Shown: in pieces, positions 12,301 to 22,608 of the stretch
Layout of the letters: each line of letters begins with the position of its first letter
How positions within the stretch are numbered: the first letter of the stretch is position 1
NCBI GenBank assembly: GCA_021495925.1
Contig: JAKEKT010000036.1
Coordinates: 1 to 64,000, forward strand
Length of the DNA stretch: 64,000 nucleotides
Origin: Diplodia intermedia
Lineage: Eukaryota > Ascomycota > Dothideomycetes > Botryosphaeriales > Botryosphaeriaceae
Reading direction: 5' to 3'
Notes under the pieces: generated by a model
Seen by the model: the letters and a program-made list of their open reading frames with translations, nothing else
Databases searched by the model: none
What the model was told of the DNA's origin: nothing
Position numbers and translations under genes: made by a program

Positions 12301-12707
12301 CGGGCCCGCGCTTGCAGGCGCCTGAGCAGATCGTTCGGGCGGCGGCGGCGTTGGCCCGATGGGGACGGCAGCTCGTCCTGGGTCAGCTCGGCACCGCTGC
12401 TGGCGTCGTCCTCGGGGCTGGGGCTCTCGCCAGGGGGGCCGGTGACGATGGCGTCGGCGTCATCGGCGTCGTCCACGGGCCTGTTGGGATCCAGTTCAGT
12501 GCGGACCCAGATAACGTGGCCGGCATGGTCGCGAAAGGCCGGGACGAGCTGCTTGATGCGGTCCAGCAGGCCGGGCGGCTGCGTCACGGGCAGCTTGCCA
12601 TCGGGCGAGCAGAAGTCGTTCTGCAGGCCGACGGCAATGAGGGCCTGGTGGGTCTGGAACTGCGGCTGTTTCTGAGCAAGCAGGTCGGCAAAGAACGACG
12701 AGGCCAT
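9330..12707 (-). CDS. isochorismatase-like / AlkB-like dioxygenase / GST-like fusion protein
   Basis: A single 1125-residue open frame from the ATG at 12707 (MASSFFADLL); the frame extends 27 codons upstream without an ATG. Residues 20-275 are an isochorismatase-like hydrolase: D31 in GLQNDF, K187 in ITKTRYSAL and a GCISNISVYATA segment. The position that is the nucleophilic Cys in amidase-type members reads Ser (S220), as in Cys-less isochorismatases. Residues 280-500 are disordered and basic. Residues 505-725 are an AlkB-type Fe(II)/2-oxoglutarate dioxygenase with H619-x-D621, H689 and R718. Residues 795-1125 resemble a glutathione S-transferase: a thioredoxin-like start, SICLRDTD, then an all-helical part with AGDAFSVADCAVWPLV, interrupted by low-complexity inserts. 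AlkB homologues reverse alkylation of nucleic acids; the substrates here are unknown. No intron is evident. Confidence 0.85.
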   Translation of the reverse strand: MASSFFADLLAQKQPQFQTHQALIAVGLQNDFCSPDGKLPVTQPPGLLDRIKQLVPAFRDHAGHVIWVRTELDPNRPVDDADDADAIVTGPPGESPSPEDDASSGAELTQDELPSPSGQRRRRPNDLLRRLQARARTVEQDADATQEDELFLTRGSGREVCVAGSRGADWADDVAGEIKPADTLITKTRYSALKDTTLLLTLRAKLITELYVCGCISNISVYATAVEAARHGIEIYLVDDCVGYRQLNRHQEAIRQMVEYMGAHTISSTRLMAELAAKAAKGGTAQARKAGADSDLGGMLRNLKPNNRDEAQSSRSSPPKPAELANKPASESAVSISATPLEVADVADSDDALLDETTLLLERHSIRSRPRVEPQPTPRSSSSVKSKVRVRRRPSQKSQSPPDTSNSPQNESEKVTAPPSKGGQITVASAAKLTGGTSSPHETLKSSTLRAETPQPTADGATVSKNENDDSQSPRPSTSRSRRKIQSLSTLPTLGPSDEIGEGDSRLVVDFLPESLRASAAPEKTFQEVVFHKLYNEVRWQKMLHNQGEVPRLVSVQGEMGADGSMPVYRHPSDQSLPLLHFSPAVLRIRKQVEELVKHPVNHVLIQLYRDGQDYISEHSDKTLDIVRGSSIVNVSFGAQRTMRLRTKRSAKPTQADDEATAVRQTQRVAMPHNSAFVLGQQTNMRWLHGINADKRPAEEKSSLEKDFAGMRISLTFRHIGTFLSNDSSKIWGQGATSKSRDTAQPVVNGDEKQAEALVRAFGAENQATDFDWEQTYGRGSDVLHLARDPPPETPTLYASHSSVENHAVRLYLAALGLAYSLVEPPPVRHADDFERRSICLRDTDASNTEICGATLILSYLESHYSQPHPRPPRPNSSSPSSAAADDDDDQRRRPSDGGGGSGGASAPIAIPPVNRAAAAAAQTYLSHASHLHRLWAKYLCATSTAPQSTFFSSSSPSPSSPSPSSPPPPPSVPPSIPPDLSRALSTDLAALEETRAATPSLRHRTNSGNSNNNGGTAEGQREERGKASSPSPYLAGDAFSVADCAVWPLVDALRRSGWAGWSDEWWPELVGYWRALGEEVEGLGLVEGGGCGGGGDEGVGGVEGEKGDGKDGKEGDVGEESKKE

Positions 12708-14153
12708 GCCGGGGAGCAGACCAGACGGGAAACGACGAAACGCGTGGGACTGAGAGGCGGCTCGCGGTTCTGCGTCGCGGCCAAACAAATAGCGCTACGC
12801 GCTGGAGAAGGATCAGCGAAGGGGCAGGGCAGAAGCAGGCTATCGACGCCGAACCGGGCCAGCGGTCACATAGTGTTTATCATGGCAGGCCCTAGGCGTC
12901 GAGTCGCACTGGACGCTGATGCTCCGGGGCTGGAGGGGCTGCAAAATTTCCAGCAGAGGCGCGAGAGTGGGCAACGTCTGGCACCCGCGTCGCTGCAGGG
13001 CTGACAGGGAGCGCGGCGCTGACTCGCTGCGTGTTCTTGCAACAGCTCTGCCAGCCTTCGCCGCCGCCGTGGTTGTCAATAAGCGCGCGGCCCTGAGTGC
13101 GCAGGCGTGTGGGAGGTGCAAAACCGCCACTGCCCTCGCGCCCACGGGCCACCGCCACACGCCGTTTGGAGCTTTCCTGCCCTCCCCCTTCGCTTGAGCC
13201 GCCAGACTCCGGCCTCTACACGCTACACGGCCTTGCAGAAGTGACGAGTTGCATCGCCCCGCCACTTGCCGTTTCTTTTTCTCTGCGGCGGGCATGGCCT
13301 CGCCTCCAGGAGACACGCACCGTAAGGGCAGGATGCATGGGTACCCGTTGCTGGCCAGGGGAGGGCGGCTCTCGCAAGCCCCGTCCGTGTCCTCCTCACT
13401 TCGCCGCCCACACGAGAGAGGGCGCGCCGAAGACCGATGCAACAGAACGCAACCGGAGACGGTCCCGTGCAGGGGAGCGCTCACGAAGCCACGCCACCGA
13501 AAAGAGGACACCACAGCGTTCCAGCGCCCTGGAATTGCCAACTCGAGCAGTCGGCCTCTCTGCGGCGCCGCCCTCCGCCTCCACGCCCACCGCGAAGGCC
13601 GTCACCAGTCCCCCTGCGCATATGTACAATGCTTGACCTTCTGTGCCACCCACCCGCTATTCTTCACCAACATCGCCCCGGTTCACGCCCGCGTAGCATG
13701 CAAAGACTCCGCCCGCAGCCCAATCGCGCCCCTCCGAGATCCCGATCCTATGCGCGCAATTTCCCATGCGCCTAACAACGGATCTCGAGCCTCCAGCAAA
13801 CTATTGATGCCGTTCTGTCGGATCCGATCGTTCGATGCGCCCAAGACCCGTGACCATATAAATGACTCTGTCCCTTCAAACGCGATCCGCAATTGGCGCC
13901 CGCCAGGCATCCACGCCGCTTTGGGCCAGCCAGCATCCTTTGAGATGCATAATGAGAAGTCGCCCCGACGCACTCGCAGCACCCGTGCTGGCGCGTCAGG
14001 CACACGCGCCGTTGCAATTGGGCAGCGGAGCTGTCTCCCCCAGGCTCCGGCTGCCATGCGTCGCAGGCTGGACGTTGACAAGAAAGCAACGCCGCATGGG
14101 CTGTCCATCTGCAGGGTCCTGGCCGGCCCGCTTCTTCTTTTACCCGACTTATC
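12708..14153. other. intergenic between the fusion gene and HMCES
   Basis: No gene identified. Several long open frames exist on both strands (for example plus-strand frames through 13249-14682 and minus-strand frames 13772-14551), but they are arginine/proline/serine-rich, mutually overlapping and partly antisense to HMCES. They look like GC-rich chance frames. Confidence 0.5.
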
Positions 14154-15624
14154 TCACTTTCCGAAGAAAGCCGTGATTTTCCTACTGCCGTCGCCCGCCG
14201 TCGCCGCACGGTCCGTTTGCGTAGTGCCATTGCTTGTGGCGCTTCTGGTCTTCCTGCCTGCCTTGGTGGAGCCATTCGCCTTGCTTTTGGCGGGAGAAAC
14301 ACTGGCCTGGCTCGACTTGGCTGCCTTCTGGCGCGGCGGTGAGCCATGCGTTTCATCTGGGTCGTCTGCGTCTTCGTGCTCCCGCTTGATACCACGCTTG
14401 TCCTCGTTACCAGAGAGCGCTGGCAACGGTGCATTGTGCTCTGTGCCATCTTCGTCCGAGGTGCCACGAGCCTCACTTTTGACGTGCCCGATCTTGTCAA
14501 TCTTCGCGCCAGCAACCTGGTCTTCCCGCCTAACGGCCTTGGCCTCGCCACTACCTTTGGCAGCTTTCCTTTGGTTGTCGAAGAAGTTGGAGATATTGCT
14601 CTTGTTCTCCTTGGAGTCTATTGGGATAATGAAGGAAGGCGAGTCGTTCCCAACCTTCCCCACCTCTTTGCTGACGGGGTAGCACTCCAGTTCGCCGTCA
14701 AAGGGCTTGAGAAGCGACTGTAGGTCTGAATTCCACCGAGTGCGGCCCGGATCAAGCCACTTCCAGAGAGCTTCGGAGCCATTATTGAAAATGACAGGCA
14801 TGCGGTCATGCAAGAAGCTGAGCTGCTTGTTCGAGTCCGTGGTGATGATCGTGTAGGTGTAGAGCTTCTCTTCCGATCCTGCACGTCTAGATTAGCGGCG
14901 GCCCAGTCGCGCAGTGATGTAACCTGCATGCTGTACCTTCGAACCTGACGCAGTCCCACAGCCCCGCGAAGCACATCAGCTGGCCATCCTTTCGCTTCAC
15001 GAAGTAGGGGATTTTCTCCTTGCCGCCGTTCTTCTTCAGCCATTCGTAGAAGCCCTGGCACACAACGATGCAACGCTTCCGATGTTTCATCGAGTTCCAA
15101 AGCCCCCGGTTTTCCGCGAGCGAGTCGTCACGGCAGTTGATCGTTTTCATCATCGAACCGTAATCCGGCTTGCGTTTCATCCAAGACGGAATAAGACCTG
15201 CAAGGTGATCAGCGACAGTTTGTTGAGGTCGAAGTCACACGAAGTTGTGGTAGCTGATATTCGTCAGAACATGTGGTTTGACTTGAACCGGCCCTTCTGC
15301 ACAGATAGAGTGATGTTCTCCGCGCCAATAAGTCATGAGTGTCTTACCCCATTTCATCGCCTGCAGCTTGTACTTGGTATCCGGTGATGTGGTGGCTTCG
15401 TCGGCGACCGGGACATGTTCTGTGTTCTCATCCTTCTCGTCAGACTCTCTGAAACCGGAATCGGGCAGTTCAGCTCGGTAGACGACCCCGTTGTAGCTGG
15501 GAGCGAAATTGTAGGTTGACCGGACTTGATCGTCATCTGGAGCTTCTTCGGAGGGCATCTGCGACTGCTCGAGCTGCTGGCGCACCTCAGCCGGGCGCAG
15601 TCTCAGAACGTATCTTCCACACAT
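14154..15624 (-). CDS. SRAP-domain protein (HMCES / YedK type)
   Basis: Members of this family form a covalent thiazolidine link with abasic sites in single-stranded DNA at replication forks. Exons 15624-15348, 15197-14937 and 14878-14154 give about 420 residues; all three junctions keep frame, with donors GTAAGA and GTACAG. The catalytic Cys is residue 2 (MCGRYVL). The other active-site elements are present: NFAPSYN, CQGFYEWLKK (Glu) and FLHDRMPVIF (His). The MKWGLIPSWMKRKPDYG core is spliced across the first junction. The 190-residue C-terminal tail is disordered and lysine-rich, with two PCNA-box-like peptides, NISNFF and, at the extreme end, KITAFFGK. Divergent from the Mgr3-like gene, starts 241 bp apart. 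Confidence 0.9.
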
Positions 15625-15864
15625 GTTTGCTCGGTGTAACGTTCGTTCGACGGTACCTAGCGAGAAAGAGGCGATGCGGAGGTTCCGTGGCTCTGCTGCC
15701 TTTTTGATCGCGTCGTGCGGACGTCAAAGGCGGCAGTACTTAGCAGCAGCGATGACGCATGCCAGTTCCGGGATCCGCGCTCAGGGCAAGCGCGACCGTA
15801 AGGCTGAACAAAACCTCCACTTGACGTCCAGCGCCAATCTCTCAAGCCACCACCACAACCCACC

Positions 15865-17238
15865 ATGCTTTCGCGTGCAGCTTGCAGGACAGCGCTGAGG
15901 AGTGCCCGGCGCCTCCCAGCTGCCAGGCCTCCGGCGACCGCCAACGCCCGCACCCTCACGACAAAAGCTCCAACGCGCCCACGTCTGCTTCCACCGTCGC
16001 CGTCGTCACGCCTTGGTCGCCGCAATGGATCGACCATCGAAGGCGCCAAGATTCTCTTCAGAAAGCACCCCATCTCAATGACCGTGGTCTCAGCAGTCAT
16101 TCTGTTTGGCTTCGGTGTCCTCGTCTACGCACCATATGTCTACCATTACTACATCGTCGGCGCATTCCACAACTTCCCCGAGCCAGTCGCAAAGAAGCTC
16201 CGTCGCGCCCTATATTTCAGCCAGGAAAGGTCTCTAGATCCGAAGCTAGCTATCAAGTACTACCGCGAAGCTTTGGCCGCCGCGGATGAGGAGGGCATGG
16301 ACCCATTCAGCAACGAGGTTCTCGGCATCAAGTTCCAGCTTGCCTCGCTGTTTGAGCAGCTTCAGAACTACCAGCGAGCCATTGACATCTTGGAGATTGT
16401 GAGGAGGGATTGTTTGAGATGGGTTGATGAATTTGGCGACAAACACTGGAATGATGGCAAGAGGACGAGAGTGCTCGGCAAGACGATTGGCATTAGCGTG
16501 AAGCTCGGTGATCTGTACTCCAACCCGTACATCAAGGACACCGACAAAGCGGGAGAGAAGCTTATCTGGGCTGTCGAGACTGTTCTAAGGGAGAAGATCA
16601 GGCGTGAAAAAGAGGGTGTAAAGGAGGGTGAGGGTGACTGGATTACCGATGAAGAGATGGGCGCGTCGATGGAAGGTAAACACCCCAAACGTTGCATCGC
16701 CTCAAAGGGATATTAGCGCTGACAGTTTCCAGCGCTTGCACACCACTATGAGGGGTTGGACCAGCACTATCTTGCAACTCCATTGTTTCTTCAAGCGCTT
16801 ACCGCTGCTAACCCCAAATCATGCCATGCTGCCACGCTCATGAACAACCTCGCCATATCCATCTCTCAGCAGCGCCCGCCCCCTGGCTTCGGTACGCCTG
16901 TCAACAACATCTCCCCTCCTACCTCGCCTTCGAATCCTTCTACCCCGGCACCACTTCACACTCTACCACCGGTAACCGAGCAGGCTCGTCAATGGGCTAC
17001 TAAGGCCGTGAATCTTGCATCGTCTCTTGCGCCCCCAGAGCGTGATGAAGAGTGCGATCTTGCATGCGCGGTGGCCACCCACAATCTTGGCGAATTTGCA
17101 GAGATGGAAGGCAGGATCTCTGAAGCTAGGAGGAGGTACACCGAAGCGTCTAGCTTGGCGAAAGCTATCGGTTTCGAGGACGGTTATCAGAATTCAGAGG
17201 AAGGCATCAAGAGGCTCAACGGAAAGGAAGACAAGTAG
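15865..17238 (+). CDS. MGR3: Mgr3-like mitochondrial inner-membrane TPR protein
   Basis: Yeast Mgr3 is an adaptor of the i-AAA (Yme1) protease that helps present unfolded inner-membrane substrates. Exons 15865-16675 and 16733-17238 (57-bp intron, donor GTAAAC, CTGAC branch) give about 438 residues. The first 55 residues are Arg/Ala-rich without acids, a mitochondrial presequence. One membrane span lies at about residues 72-98 (MTVVSAVILFGFGVLVY). After it come TPR-like helices: AIKYYREALAAADEEG, LASLFEQLQNYQRAIDIL, HYEGLDQHYLATPLFLQAL, ATHNLGEFAEMEGRISEARR. ATG context is CACCATG. The C-terminus ends 128 bp from the convergent NmrA-like gene. Confidence 0.85.
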
Positions 17239-17365
17239 GGACGCGGCGCATACCATCATTGAGGAGCAAAATGAAGGCTGATGTCCGTCTTTTATCGGTA
17301 ATTCAGCTAAGACCAGAGAGCCTTCTCTAGCCAAGACTATCAAATCGATAGCATGATTTCTCCGC

Positions 17366-18457
17366 TCACATGCTGAGCTTCTCCCTCAGCCACTGCTCCA
17401 CACCCGCGGACTCGATATTGCGCTCCGCATTTATCGTTTTCTCCTTATCCCAGCCCACGCCGTTGCCCTCTCCAAACAACACGCGGTACCTCTTAGTCTG
17501 ATCCTCCGGGTCCTTCTCCAGCTCCGCCCGCAGGTACTCCAGACTCCACTCCTCCCGCCGCACCTTCGCCCTCCTCCCCACCACCTTCTGCACCACATCC
17601 GCCAACTCCCCATACGTCACCGTCTCCCCCGCCGCAAACACCACACTGCCCCCATCCTCGCCTCTGCTCTCCCCCGCCGGCGGCGCCACCACCAGCTCCG
17701 CAACCACGCGCCCGATATCCCCCACATCCGTCAACGTGACCCTCGCATCCCACCCGCCCAGCGCCCTCACGACGACGCCCTCGCCATCGCTCAACGGCTC
17801 GGGCCCGCCCGCCCGCAGCGCCGGCCCCAGCCCCTCGACCACGCCGAACCACTCCTCGAACACGAAGCTCATAAACATGCCCGTGCTCACAACCGTCCAG
17901 TCCACCACCCCCATCGTCTCGCGCAGCAGCGCCCGCACGCCGCACTGCTCCGCCATCAGCCCGCCCGCCGCGTCCGGCCCCGTCGCGTCGTAGTCGGCGC
18001 CGAACTGCCACGGGAAGAAGTGTATTTTTTTCTTGTCGTCGTTGTCTTCGTCGCCGTTGGACGACGACGCGGCAGCCAGCACCGCCCGCGCAATCAGCGC
18101 CTGCGTCCCGCTCGTCCGCGTCCCCCCGCCGCTGCCCGCGTAGCCCGTGCAGCCGATGACGACGTCGTGCGGCCGCCCGTCGTCGCCGCGTAGTATCAGC
18201 GCCGTCAGCTCGCGCTCGGCGGACGCGGACGCGAGATCTAGTCCTGCGAAGGTGATCGTTGCGTGTGCCGGGGCGACGGCGCGTAGCGAAGCGAGGCGCG
18301 TTGTGTTGCTGAGTGAGGAGGGGCGCAGGGCGACGGTGAATTGCGTTGTGCGGAGGGCTGGGTGGGTGGCGAGGGAGGTGAGGATGGCGGTGCCGAGTTC
18401 GCCGGCGCCGAGGAGGAGGATGGATTTTGGTGGGGGTGGTGGGTGGGGTGAGGGCAT
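17366..18457 (-). CDS. NmrA-like NAD(P)-binding oxidoreductase (isoflavone reductase type)
   Basis: A single-exon protein of 363 residues. The Rossmann signature LLGAGELGTA is at residues 14-23 after a proline-rich start. It continues with VIGCTGY, then HFFPWQFGADYD, VSTGMFMSF and a C-terminal substrate-side region (SVVFAAGETVTYGELADVV). These are hallmarks of the NmrA/isoflavone-reductase-like atypical short-chain dehydrogenases, which in fungi are either redox sensors or secondary-metabolism reductases. No cluster surrounds it, so the substrate is unknown. A downstream stretch (HATITFAGLDL) fits the usual second strand region. Start chosen at the first ATG; upstream lies a TTG/TTGTTG-rich run. 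Confidence 0.85.
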   Translation of the reverse strand: MPSPHPPPPPKSILLLGAGELGTAILTSLATHPALRTTQFTVALRPSSLSNTTRLASLRAVAPAHATITFAGLDLASASAERELTALILRGDDGRPHDVVIGCTGYAGSGGGTRTSGTQALIARAVLAAASSSNGDEDNDDKKKIHFFPWQFGADYDATGPDAAGGLMAEQCGVRALLRETMGVVDWTVVSTGMFMSFVFEEWFGVVEGLGPALRAGGPEPLSDGEGVVVRALGGWDARVTLTDVGDIGRVVAELVVAPPAGESRGEDGGSVVFAAGETVTYGELADVVQKVVGRRAKVRREEWSLEYLRAELEKDPEDQTKRYRVLFGEGNGVGWDKEKTINAERNIESAGVEQWLREKLSM

Positions 18458-18945
18458 TTTGTTGTTGTTGTTGTTGTGGTGGTAGGGATGGCTGGAGGTG
18501 GGTTGGTTCTTGGTGTGGATGGGTTGTTTTGGTAGGAGTAATAAGACGTGGCTGATTATCGATTTAAGTGGTTGTGTGAATGGTTGGATTAGAATTGAGA
18601 GAATTGATCTTGATAATGTTGGAGGAAGTGAAGATAACAGGATTGTAGATTATATAGAGCACCCCGCTACCCCTCCATGTAAGTGTGCTGCAGATTGGCA
18701 CTAGGACTCTTGGCTTCGCTGATGCACCTTCCGGATTTAGGATATAAAGCAGGTACATAATTATTCAGCCAACCCCGCCGATCGTGCTGTGCTAGAACAT
18801 TGATTGGCTGCGGAGAAAAGGCAGCATTCAAGGATGGACATCTCTAAAGGATCTAGGAATATTCAAGAGCGTGGATTGGTAGTATCTTACTCAAACACCG
18901 ATTTTCCGTCTATTATCTCCGCGCTGCCTCACATCTTCCATTCCC
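18458..18945. other. intergenic
   Basis: 5' flank of the NmrA-like gene and 3' flank of NDUFAF2. Contains a GTT repeat at about 18460-18480. Otherwise I see nothing. Confidence 0.6.
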
Positions 18946-19978
18946 TCACTTCTTCCTCCGCGCAATCTTTGGCGTCCAGGGTGCCGGCTGCCATTCCTGA
19001 CTTTTGGCTTCTTCCCACGGTGCCGGTGTCTTCTCCTTCGTCTCGCCCTTGAAACGCCCCTTGTCCACGTTCTCTTGGCCCTTTGTGCTGGCCTTCACCT
19101 CGTCCGGCGCGCCAGCAACGTTGCGCACACCCTGTCTCTCTTCAGGCTCCGTCTGTGATGCGTGTGCTCCCGGATCACGAGGTTGTAATTGTGGAGCGGG
19201 CTGAGGCTGCGGCGGGGGGTCGAGAGCGGACGGCTTGGCGGCCCAGCGGGCATCGGCCGCGGCTGCGAGCTGCTTCAGCTGTGCCTGACGGATCACATCC
19301 AGTTGCTGTTCGCCGATGGTAGGCGGGTCGGACCGAGTGTGTCGGAGCCATTGGATCCATTGTGCTAATAAGGGCGTTCGTTAGCGTTTATGGATCGGCC
19401 GTGCATATATATAGTGCACCGCTTAGGGAAGCGAAATGGGCATGGTAGCAAAACGGTACGTGTTTGCGTGCGCCAAACTTTTTTTACGAGCTTCGGTATG
19501 CGGCTGAAGCTGTAAGGAGGCTACATGCCAGAGTTCTCCAAGCAACGGCTTCAGAGGAACTCGGCTGCTTCGTGCGTGTCTACAGCAGAGTGGCGCATGG
19601 ATTCCAAGATTGTGCCATTTCGCTCCCAAATTGTTCTCGAGCCTCGATGCAGGATATAGGGGGGGATGTTGTGGCGTTGAAATGGGCAGAAATTGGTGGA
19701 AGACAGGAGACGTACGGGTCAATTTAACGTCGCCGAAGTGGGTGCGGCGGCTGTACTTGACAATGCGACGGAAGCGCTGGGCACCGTAGACTTCCTTGAA
19801 CTCCCAGAAGGTGTTGCCGGCCAGGTCGAAGCCTTGGGTAAATTGTTAGCCTGGTCAAATTGCGCCGACGAGGATGATGGCTGGGGGAGCGCGCACCACG
19901 TAGCCATTGCTTGCGCCAAGGCAGGTTGAGGGCCTTCCACCTATACCACAGCTGACTGAGGCGCCCGGGTTGCGGCAT
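18946..19978 (-). CDS. complex I assembly factor NDUFAF2 / mimitin homologue
   Basis: NDUFAF2 (B17.2L) assists late assembly of mitochondrial NADH:ubiquinone oxidoreductase. Exons 19978-19897, 19832-19716 and 19364-18946 give about 205 residues. Exon 1 gives LSQLWYRWKALNLPWRKQWL. Exon 2 gives GFDLAGNTFWEFKEV, then RFRRIVKYSR. Exon 3 opens with PQWIQWLRHTRSDPPT and EQQLDV. These are the family blocks in the right order. Donors are GTGCGC and GTACGT, with acceptors after CTAAC and in TTATTAG. The C-terminal half is Pro/Gln/Lys-rich and disordered, ending ARRKK. Intron 2 is unusually long (351 bp) for this window. Divergent from the calponin-domain gene. Confidence 0.88.
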
Positions 19979-20522
19979 TCTGGGTCGTGGGTTGCATCGC
20001 CGGCAAGCGCAGAAGTCGACGCGGCGAATGGTGATGCAAGCATTGACAAGCGTCGGCGGAGCTCGTGCTCGCCTCCGGGGCTGCCGCCGCCCGCCCGCAA
20101 GCCTGGATGACGTCCACTTTGCCTGCTCCAGGGGAAGTCGCGGCCGGGCACTACGCGACGGGAAGCTGGACATTCCCGTGCAGCGCGTTGCGCCGCCCAA
20201 CCACGAAATTCGGTGGCGGGTCTATAGCAACGGCTATAACGCCAGCACACTGTAGAATGCCAGGCGCCCAGCCACGCGACGGCTCTGACGTCTTGGATTA
20301 TATCTTGCGCCCGACATCGCGTCGCACGCCGCCCGCTCCCGCCCAAGATCCGCACTAGCTGCGCGGCCACGACTTGGGCGCATTCCACCCCCGAATCCCT
20401 GGCCGTGCCCAAGACACGCCCCTCCTCACGGATTAACCCTCCTAATTTCTCACCCTCAAAAGCACCCCTCACCCTTTCTTCTCCCGGAATCGCTCCAAAG
20501 TGCATGCCTCTCCGTCGCAACC

Positions 20523-22608
20523 ATGGCCAGCGTCAGCAGTCTCGACCAGGATATGCGCCGTCTGCGCATGCAGAAGGCCAAGGACCCCGCCGCCGTCAAT
20601 GAGACAACCCAATGGATAGAAGAGACGTTGGGACAGAAGCTGCCGCCGGGCGACCTCATGGACGCCCTGAAAGACGGCACCATCCTTTGCCAGTACGTCC
20701 GCTCCCTCCCTGCGCGCGCCGCGCTCTCCGGCGCAAGCCCGCATTCCCCGCGCGCCACTCAAGGCTGACACATTCTCTGCGTAGACTGGCCAACCTCGCG
20801 ATCCCGCCGCCCGGCATCAAGTTCAAGAAATCCGCCATGCCCTTCATGCAGATGGAGAACATTTCGCACTTCCTCAAGGCCTGCGAGAAGCAGCCCATCG
20901 GCCTCCACGCCCACGACCGCTTCCTGACCGTCGACCTGTTCGAGAAGAAAGACCCTGCCCAAGTCCTACAATGCCTGGCTTCGTTCAGCCGCATTGCCCA
21001 TTCCCTCGACCCGGCTAAGTTCCCCACGTGCATCGGACCCAAGAAGAGCAACGGTAGCCTGTCGCCCGGGTTGCCGGGGCGTGACAGGGGCCTGAGCAAT
21101 GCTAGCACCGGCAGCGGATCCGCCAACAGGCCACCGCCGCTTAGGGCTCTGAGCCCCGCGGGGACCGGTGGCTCGAACTCATCGAGCGGGGCCAAGTCTC
21201 CCGGCCCGGTCAGCAGCTGGAGTAAGAGAAATGACGAGCGTGTGACCTCGCCGGCGTGGAACATTGCACAATACGGTCAGTACAGCGGCCATGATGAATC
21301 AGCTGGATGCTAACGGTGTTTGATATAGGTTATATGGGCGGAGCAAACGCAGGTAATCAAGGTGTGGTATACGGCGCGAGGAGACAGATCACTACGGCAG
21401 CGCCTCACGTCCCCAGTTATGCGGAGAAGGAACGCAAGCGTAAAGAGCAGGAAGCAGAGGCGGAGCGTAAGCGCATACAGGCGGAGGAGGCTGATGCGCA
21501 GCAGCGCGCGGCGCGTGAAGCGGAGGAACACCGGGCTCGGGCCGAAGAGGAGCGCCGGTGGGAAGAAGAGACGCGCAAGCAACGCGACCAGGAGAAGCTG
21601 AAGGTGGAACAACAAAAACGTGAGTGGGAGGAGCAGGAGCGTAAGTGGAAGGCAGACGAGGAGGCCAGGCTACGCGCAGAACGAGAGGCTGAAGAGCAAC
21701 TCGAAAAGGAGACACAGCACACCAGGGCCAACAGCGACGCTAGGCTCCGAGGCCAGTTCCTGAGCCAGTACCAAGCCGAACAAGGTTTTAAACCCCGTAG
21801 CCGACAAGTCAGCCGCAACGATCCGGAACTCGAAGCCGAACGACAGCGCGTAGCCGAACTCGAGAGACAACTGGCCGAGGCCAAGGAACGGGAGCGTCAG
21901 TACCAGCGCGAGCGTGAGGAGCGCATCCACGGGTCTCGTCCCGGTTCGGCACGCCCTCCCTCTCCCCCTGAAAGTAATGTATCTTGGGCAGGCGACGAGC
22001 GCGAGTACCTCCGCCAACAGTGGGATGAACATAACCGCGCAGCTCCAGCTCTCCCCTCGCGTCCGCTTCCGGATCCGGCTACCGCCTCTCCTCCTCCTCT
22101 GTCCCCTCGGCCTCTCCCTAACCCTGCAGATTACATGTCCGCCAAGTCTCCCCTGTCTCCCAAGTCTCCCCTGTCTCCCAAATCTCCTCTCTCGCCGCCT
22201 CCATCAAGCCGTACCGACCGTTTCCTCGCGTCCAACCCCGCTCCTTTCTCTCCGCCTGCAAAGCGTCATACCGCTGCCTCGGAGATCGGCTTCAGCTCTG
22301 CCGCAGAGCGCTCAGCGGAAGACGAGCGTCGTGCTGCCTCCCAGCAGAAGACCAAGGCTGGCGGTTGGGCCAGCAAGTCGCTCTTGGAGCGCGAGATGGA
22401 GAGGGAGCGCCAAAGGCAGAAGGAGTGGGAGGAGGGCCAGCAGCGCGTGAAGCAGACGCCGCGCGACGCGAGCGCAGGTAGCAATCCCGGCCAGAGCTGG
22501 GATGTCAACCAGTACGGCTTCACCGGTGGTGATAGCCAGAACAGGGTGGGAAGCGGGATCGCTTTCGGTGGACGGAGACCGATCATCGGGCCGCGTCCCA
22601 GGCCTTGA
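20523..22608 (+). CDS. calponin-homology (transgelin/Scp1-like) protein with long coiled coil
   Basis: Likely an actin-bundling cytoskeletal protein. Exons 20523-20692, 20785-21275 and 21329-22608 give about 646 residues; donors GTACGT and GTCAGT, CTAAC branch in intron 2. Residues 20-130 are a single CH domain (TQWIEETLGQKLPPGDLMDA through VDLFEKKDPAQVLQCL). Residues 130-218 are Ser/Pro-rich linker. A calponin-like repeat follows at about 220 (YGYMGGANAGNQGVVYG). Residues 240-430 form a charged coiled coil of Glu/Arg/Gln heptads (EKERKRKEQEAEAERKR). Then a Pro/Ser region with four SPKSPL/SPLSP units and a C-terminus with YGFTGGDSQ and IAFGGRRPII that looks like a second, degenerate calponin repeat. 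Yeast Scp1 lacks the coiled-coil extension. Confidence 0.88.

Noticed and set aside
11850..13004. 384-codon plus-strand open frame
   Set aside because: Antisense to the isochorismatase domain of the fusion gene.
13249..14682. 477-codon plus-strand open frame
   Set aside because: It runs antisense to the HMCES last exon, has no domain and a composition typical of GC-rich shadow frames.
9330..15624. DNA-repair gene cluster made of the AlkB fusion and HMCES
   Set aside because: The two are on the same strand but 1.4 kb apart with separate flanks and no shared promoter; neighbours are unrelated housekeeping genes.
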